This document shows, in pieces, positions 31,663-33,411 of a stretch of 33,411 nt of DNA (the stretch's first letter is position 1; each line of letters opens with the position of its first letter). The stretch is taken from contig NZ_SZNH01000033.1 in assembly GCF_005869855.1 (NCBI RefSeq), forward strand, positions 53,839 to 87,249. The letters are read 5' to 3'. Source of the DNA: Nostoc sp. PA-18-2419. GTDB lineage: Bacteria; Cyanobacteriota; Cyanobacteriia; Cyanobacteriales; Nostocaceae. The translations under genes and the position numbers were made by a program. The notes beneath the pieces were generated by a model. It was not told where the DNA came from. It made no database searches and saw only the letters and a program-made list of their open reading frames with translations.

Positions 31663-32997
31663 ATGAAAACTGCTTATTCCAATCGGTTAACTACGCTAAC
31701 AATCAGCAATATGCAATCAGTAACGATCAGTAATCGATTTATTTTAGGCATAGTTGCCTTTAGTGTGAGTTTTGGACTTAGCCTTGTTCCCAACTGGGAT
31801 TTTAATAAAGCCTTTCTCACGGGTGTAATTACTGGACTTGTTATTTATGGAACAGCCTTATTCGTAGATAAGCGACGTAGAAATTACGAAATGTTTATTT
31901 TAGGTTCTCTCCGGAAGCGAATTAAAGAAATGGAGGGATTAAAAGCTCGTATTGTTAGAGAAATTAATCAAATAGAAGAACATCATAATTTATTATATAC
32001 AGAGTCAAAACAGCTCCAAAATCAAGTAACTGAAAACCGTAGTCAAAGGGACAGTTTGCATCGAGAAGTAAGAACAATTGCTGGGCAAAAAAAGCAGTTA
32101 GAAACTGAAATCAGCAATTTGCAAATTGAACTGAATAACTTTGAAAAAAACCAAGCAGAATTGAACAATACTTTTTCTAACCTAACAGCAGAAAAACGTC
32201 GTTTAGAATCAAATTGTCTTATATCCCGTGCTGAAATTACCCAATTGCAAAGTCAAATTTCCGAATTTCAACATCAAAAACAAGAAGTTGAAAGCAATTT
32301 GACTCTTTTAGGCAGACTAAAACCCCAACTAGAAGAAAAATTATACGAACTAAGAATTACAATTCAAGAGCTAGAAATCAAAGTCAACAAAGAAAATGAA
32401 CTACTTTTAAGGACAAAAGCTGAGAGAGAAAATGCCCAAGCTTTCCTGAATTCTTCACAAACTCAAATAGCTATACAAAAAGAAGAATTAGAGCAATTAG
32501 AGGCACAACTTTCATTATTGCAAGAAGAGCGAGACTTGCTGCAAAATCAAGTGTGGGATTTACTCCAACAGATAGAAACGCTCAATCCCGAACATGTGAC
32601 TGGTAACTTAACAGAAGATGATCATGAATTGTTTCCTTTTACAGAAATAATCGAATCTTCAACAACAATAGATTCCCCAGAAGTTGATCCCTTAGAACGT
32701 ATCCCTGAAGAATGGACTAATTTTTTGCTAAATTTACCAGAATATGAATTACAAGTATTAAAAGCTATAGTTGAACAAGAGAATACCAAAGCTATTATTA
32801 AAAAAATTGCTGAAGCAAATATTACTATGCCAAATCTGCTAATTGATTCTATCAATGAACGAGCAAATGATACTATTGGTGAATTAATAATCGATTCAGA
32901 TTCAGAAATTCCAGAAGTTTATTCAGAGTATAAAATCCATGTCAACAAAATGATTGCAATGTATGACGAGATTATGACTAAACATGCTCAAATGTGA
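31663..32997 (+). CDS. Membrane-anchored coiled-coil protein with TerB-C-like C-terminus
   Basis: 444 aa. Two hydrophobic segments near the N-terminus (about 26-42 and 50-67) form a membrane hairpin. A long heptad-rich coiled coil follows (about 78-325, e.g. LETEISNLQIELNNFEKNQA and LEQLEAQLSLLQEERDLL), then an acidic linker. The C-terminal domain (about 350-430) contains LNLPEYELQVLKAIVEQ and MPNLLIDSINERANDTIGEL. The D-x-INE-A pattern is characteristic of the TerB-C domain found in tellurite/Ter stress proteins. Start is ATG in very AT-rich DNA; no strong ribosome site. A DUF2791-type ATPase gene begins 246 bp downstream, an association expected for Ter-type systems. It could tether an ATPase-helicase complex to the membrane; this is inference. 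Confidence 0.7.
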   Translation: MKTAYSNRLTTLTISNMQSVTISNRFILGIVAFSVSFGLSLVPNWDFNKAFLTGVITGLVIYGTALFVDKRRRNYEMFILGSLRKRIKEMEGLKARIVREINQIEEHHNLLYTESKQLQNQVTENRSQRDSLHREVRTIAGQKKQLETEISNLQIELNNFEKNQAELNNTFSNLTAEKRRLESNCLISRAEITQLQSQISEFQHQKQEVESNLTLLGRLKPQLEEKLYELRITIQELEIKVNKENELLLRTKAERENAQAFLNSSQTQIAIQKEELEQLEAQLSLLQEERDLLQNQVWDLLQQIETLNPEHVTGNLTEDDHELFPFTEIIESSTTIDSPEVDPLERIPEEWTNFLLNLPEYELQVLKAIVEQENTKAIIKKIAEANITMPNLLIDSINERANDTIGELIIDSDSEIPEVYSEYKIHVNKMIAMYDEIMTKHAQM

Positions 32998-33000
32998 AGA

Positions 33001-33030
33001 TTAAGGAGTCAGGAGTCAAAATTCAAAATG
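33001..33030 (+). repeat. Short heptamer repeat after the TerB-C-like gene
   Basis: GGAGTCA is repeated in direct tandem and followed by AAATTCAAAAT, a heptamer-type spacer repeat. The remaining gap to 33243 shows no gene on either strand that can be supported. Confidence 0.5.
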
Positions 33031-33243
33031 ATTATATAATTAATAATCCATAGTACGCTTGATTATTAAAAATTATTCAAGTTGATGAGAAAAGTCTTCT
33101 TCATCTAACTTCTGGATTCTAAGTTATAACTCTGAAATTGACCAATTCTGAATTCTGATGTTGTCAGATTATTAATCAGGTGATAATATACCTTACCTAG
33201 TTGCTGCGTGCTTCTGCGTTTAAAATAAACTAAAGTGTAATAC

Positions 33244-33411
33244 ATGGCAAAGCTCAAAATCTCGAAAAAAATATCCACTGCTTTGATTAATTCCCTTGGT
33301 GCGGGAGTAGTACCAAGAGTCGGAGTTGAACATATAGCAGTAGGTCGAGAAAAAGAACTCAAAAGCTTATTACAAAATCTTGACGATATTGCAGAAGGTG
33401 TAGCAGCATTT
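33244..33411 (+). CDS. DUF2791/BREX-type ATP-binding protein, 5' part only
   Basis: 56 codons are visible before the window ends. The frame starts at ATG 33244 and reads MAKLKISKKISTALINSLGA, then GVVPRVGVEHIAVGREKELK and a segment ending DIAEGVAAF. The pattern of a short helix, then G-x-VPR-x-G-x-EHIAVGRE-x-E, then a glycine before an aromatic residue is how DUF2791 ATPases (BREX-associated BrxC/BrxD-like P-loop proteins) begin, just before Walker A. The Walker motifs are outside the window, so the assignment rests on the N-terminal signature alone. It follows the TerB-C-like gene on the same strand. Confidence 0.55.
   Translation, partial: MAKLKISKKISTALINSLGAGVVPRVGVEHIAVGREKELKSLLQNLDDIAEGVAAF

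Noticed and set aside
33105-33362. 85-codon minus-strand frame at the right edge
   Set aside because: Lies antisense to the start of the DUF2791-like gene and has no recognisable features.

Overview
The window comes from a filamentous, heterocyst-type cyanobacterium close to Nostoc. The evidence is about twenty copies of the HIP1 octamer GCGATCGC, abundant heptamer (STRR-type) intergenic repeats, and a gene order matching the scytonemin cluster described in Nostoc punctiforme. Scytonemin is the indole-phenol sunscreen pigment of the extracellular sheath. No tRNA, rRNA, CRISPR array or intact insertion sequence was seen.

Region 1 (1-1443) has no credible gene. It holds candidate control DNA for the operon: an 18-bp perfect palindrome (913-930) and two 44-bp direct repeats 127 bp apart (1034 and 1161). 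Region 2 (1444-9763) is the scytonemin core on the + strand. scyA is the ThDP enzyme that couples two aryl-pyruvates, scyB the tryptophan dehydrogenase, and scyC the cyclase. scyD, scyE and scyF are exported beta-propeller proteins, and all three end in a PEP-CTERM sorting signal. A WcaI-like glycosyltransferase follows (10053-11342).

Region 3 (11628-25656), same strand, is a dedicated aromatic precursor set: an E. coli-type tyrA, a cytoplasmic DsbA/FrnE-like protein, an atypical aroB-like cyclase, fused trpE(G), trpC, an MDR-type quinone oxidoreductase, trpA, an exported tyrosinase, trpB, trpD and a type I-beta DAHP synthase. Together these should raise tryptophan and 4-hydroxyphenylpyruvate, the two inputs of ScyB and ScyA. 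trpF is missing and must be supplied elsewhere. The oxidoreductase between trpC and trpA and the 15-unit 21-bp tandem repeat beside it are not in the Nostoc punctiforme order as I remember it. A structured element after aroG (25674-25777) probably closes the transcription unit. A small membrane protein (26338-26724) follows.

Region 4 (26752-33411) looks like ordinary chromosome: an LpxB-related glycosyltransferase (-), a fatty-acid-hydroxylase/SDR fusion (+), a TMEM14 protein (-), a DUF815 AAA ATPase (+) and a membrane-anchored coiled-coil protein with a TerB-C-like end (+). At the right edge is the 5' end of a DUF2791/BREX-type ATPase gene. The last two may be the start of a Ter- or BREX-linked stress or defence locus that runs out of the window.

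Intergenic regions are heavily invaded by small repeats: heptamers, 21-bp units, a candidate MITE, GC-rich palindromes and a purine/pyrimidine hairpin family. Several gene ends are built from repeat sequence. All functional statements come from reading motifs; no database search was possible.
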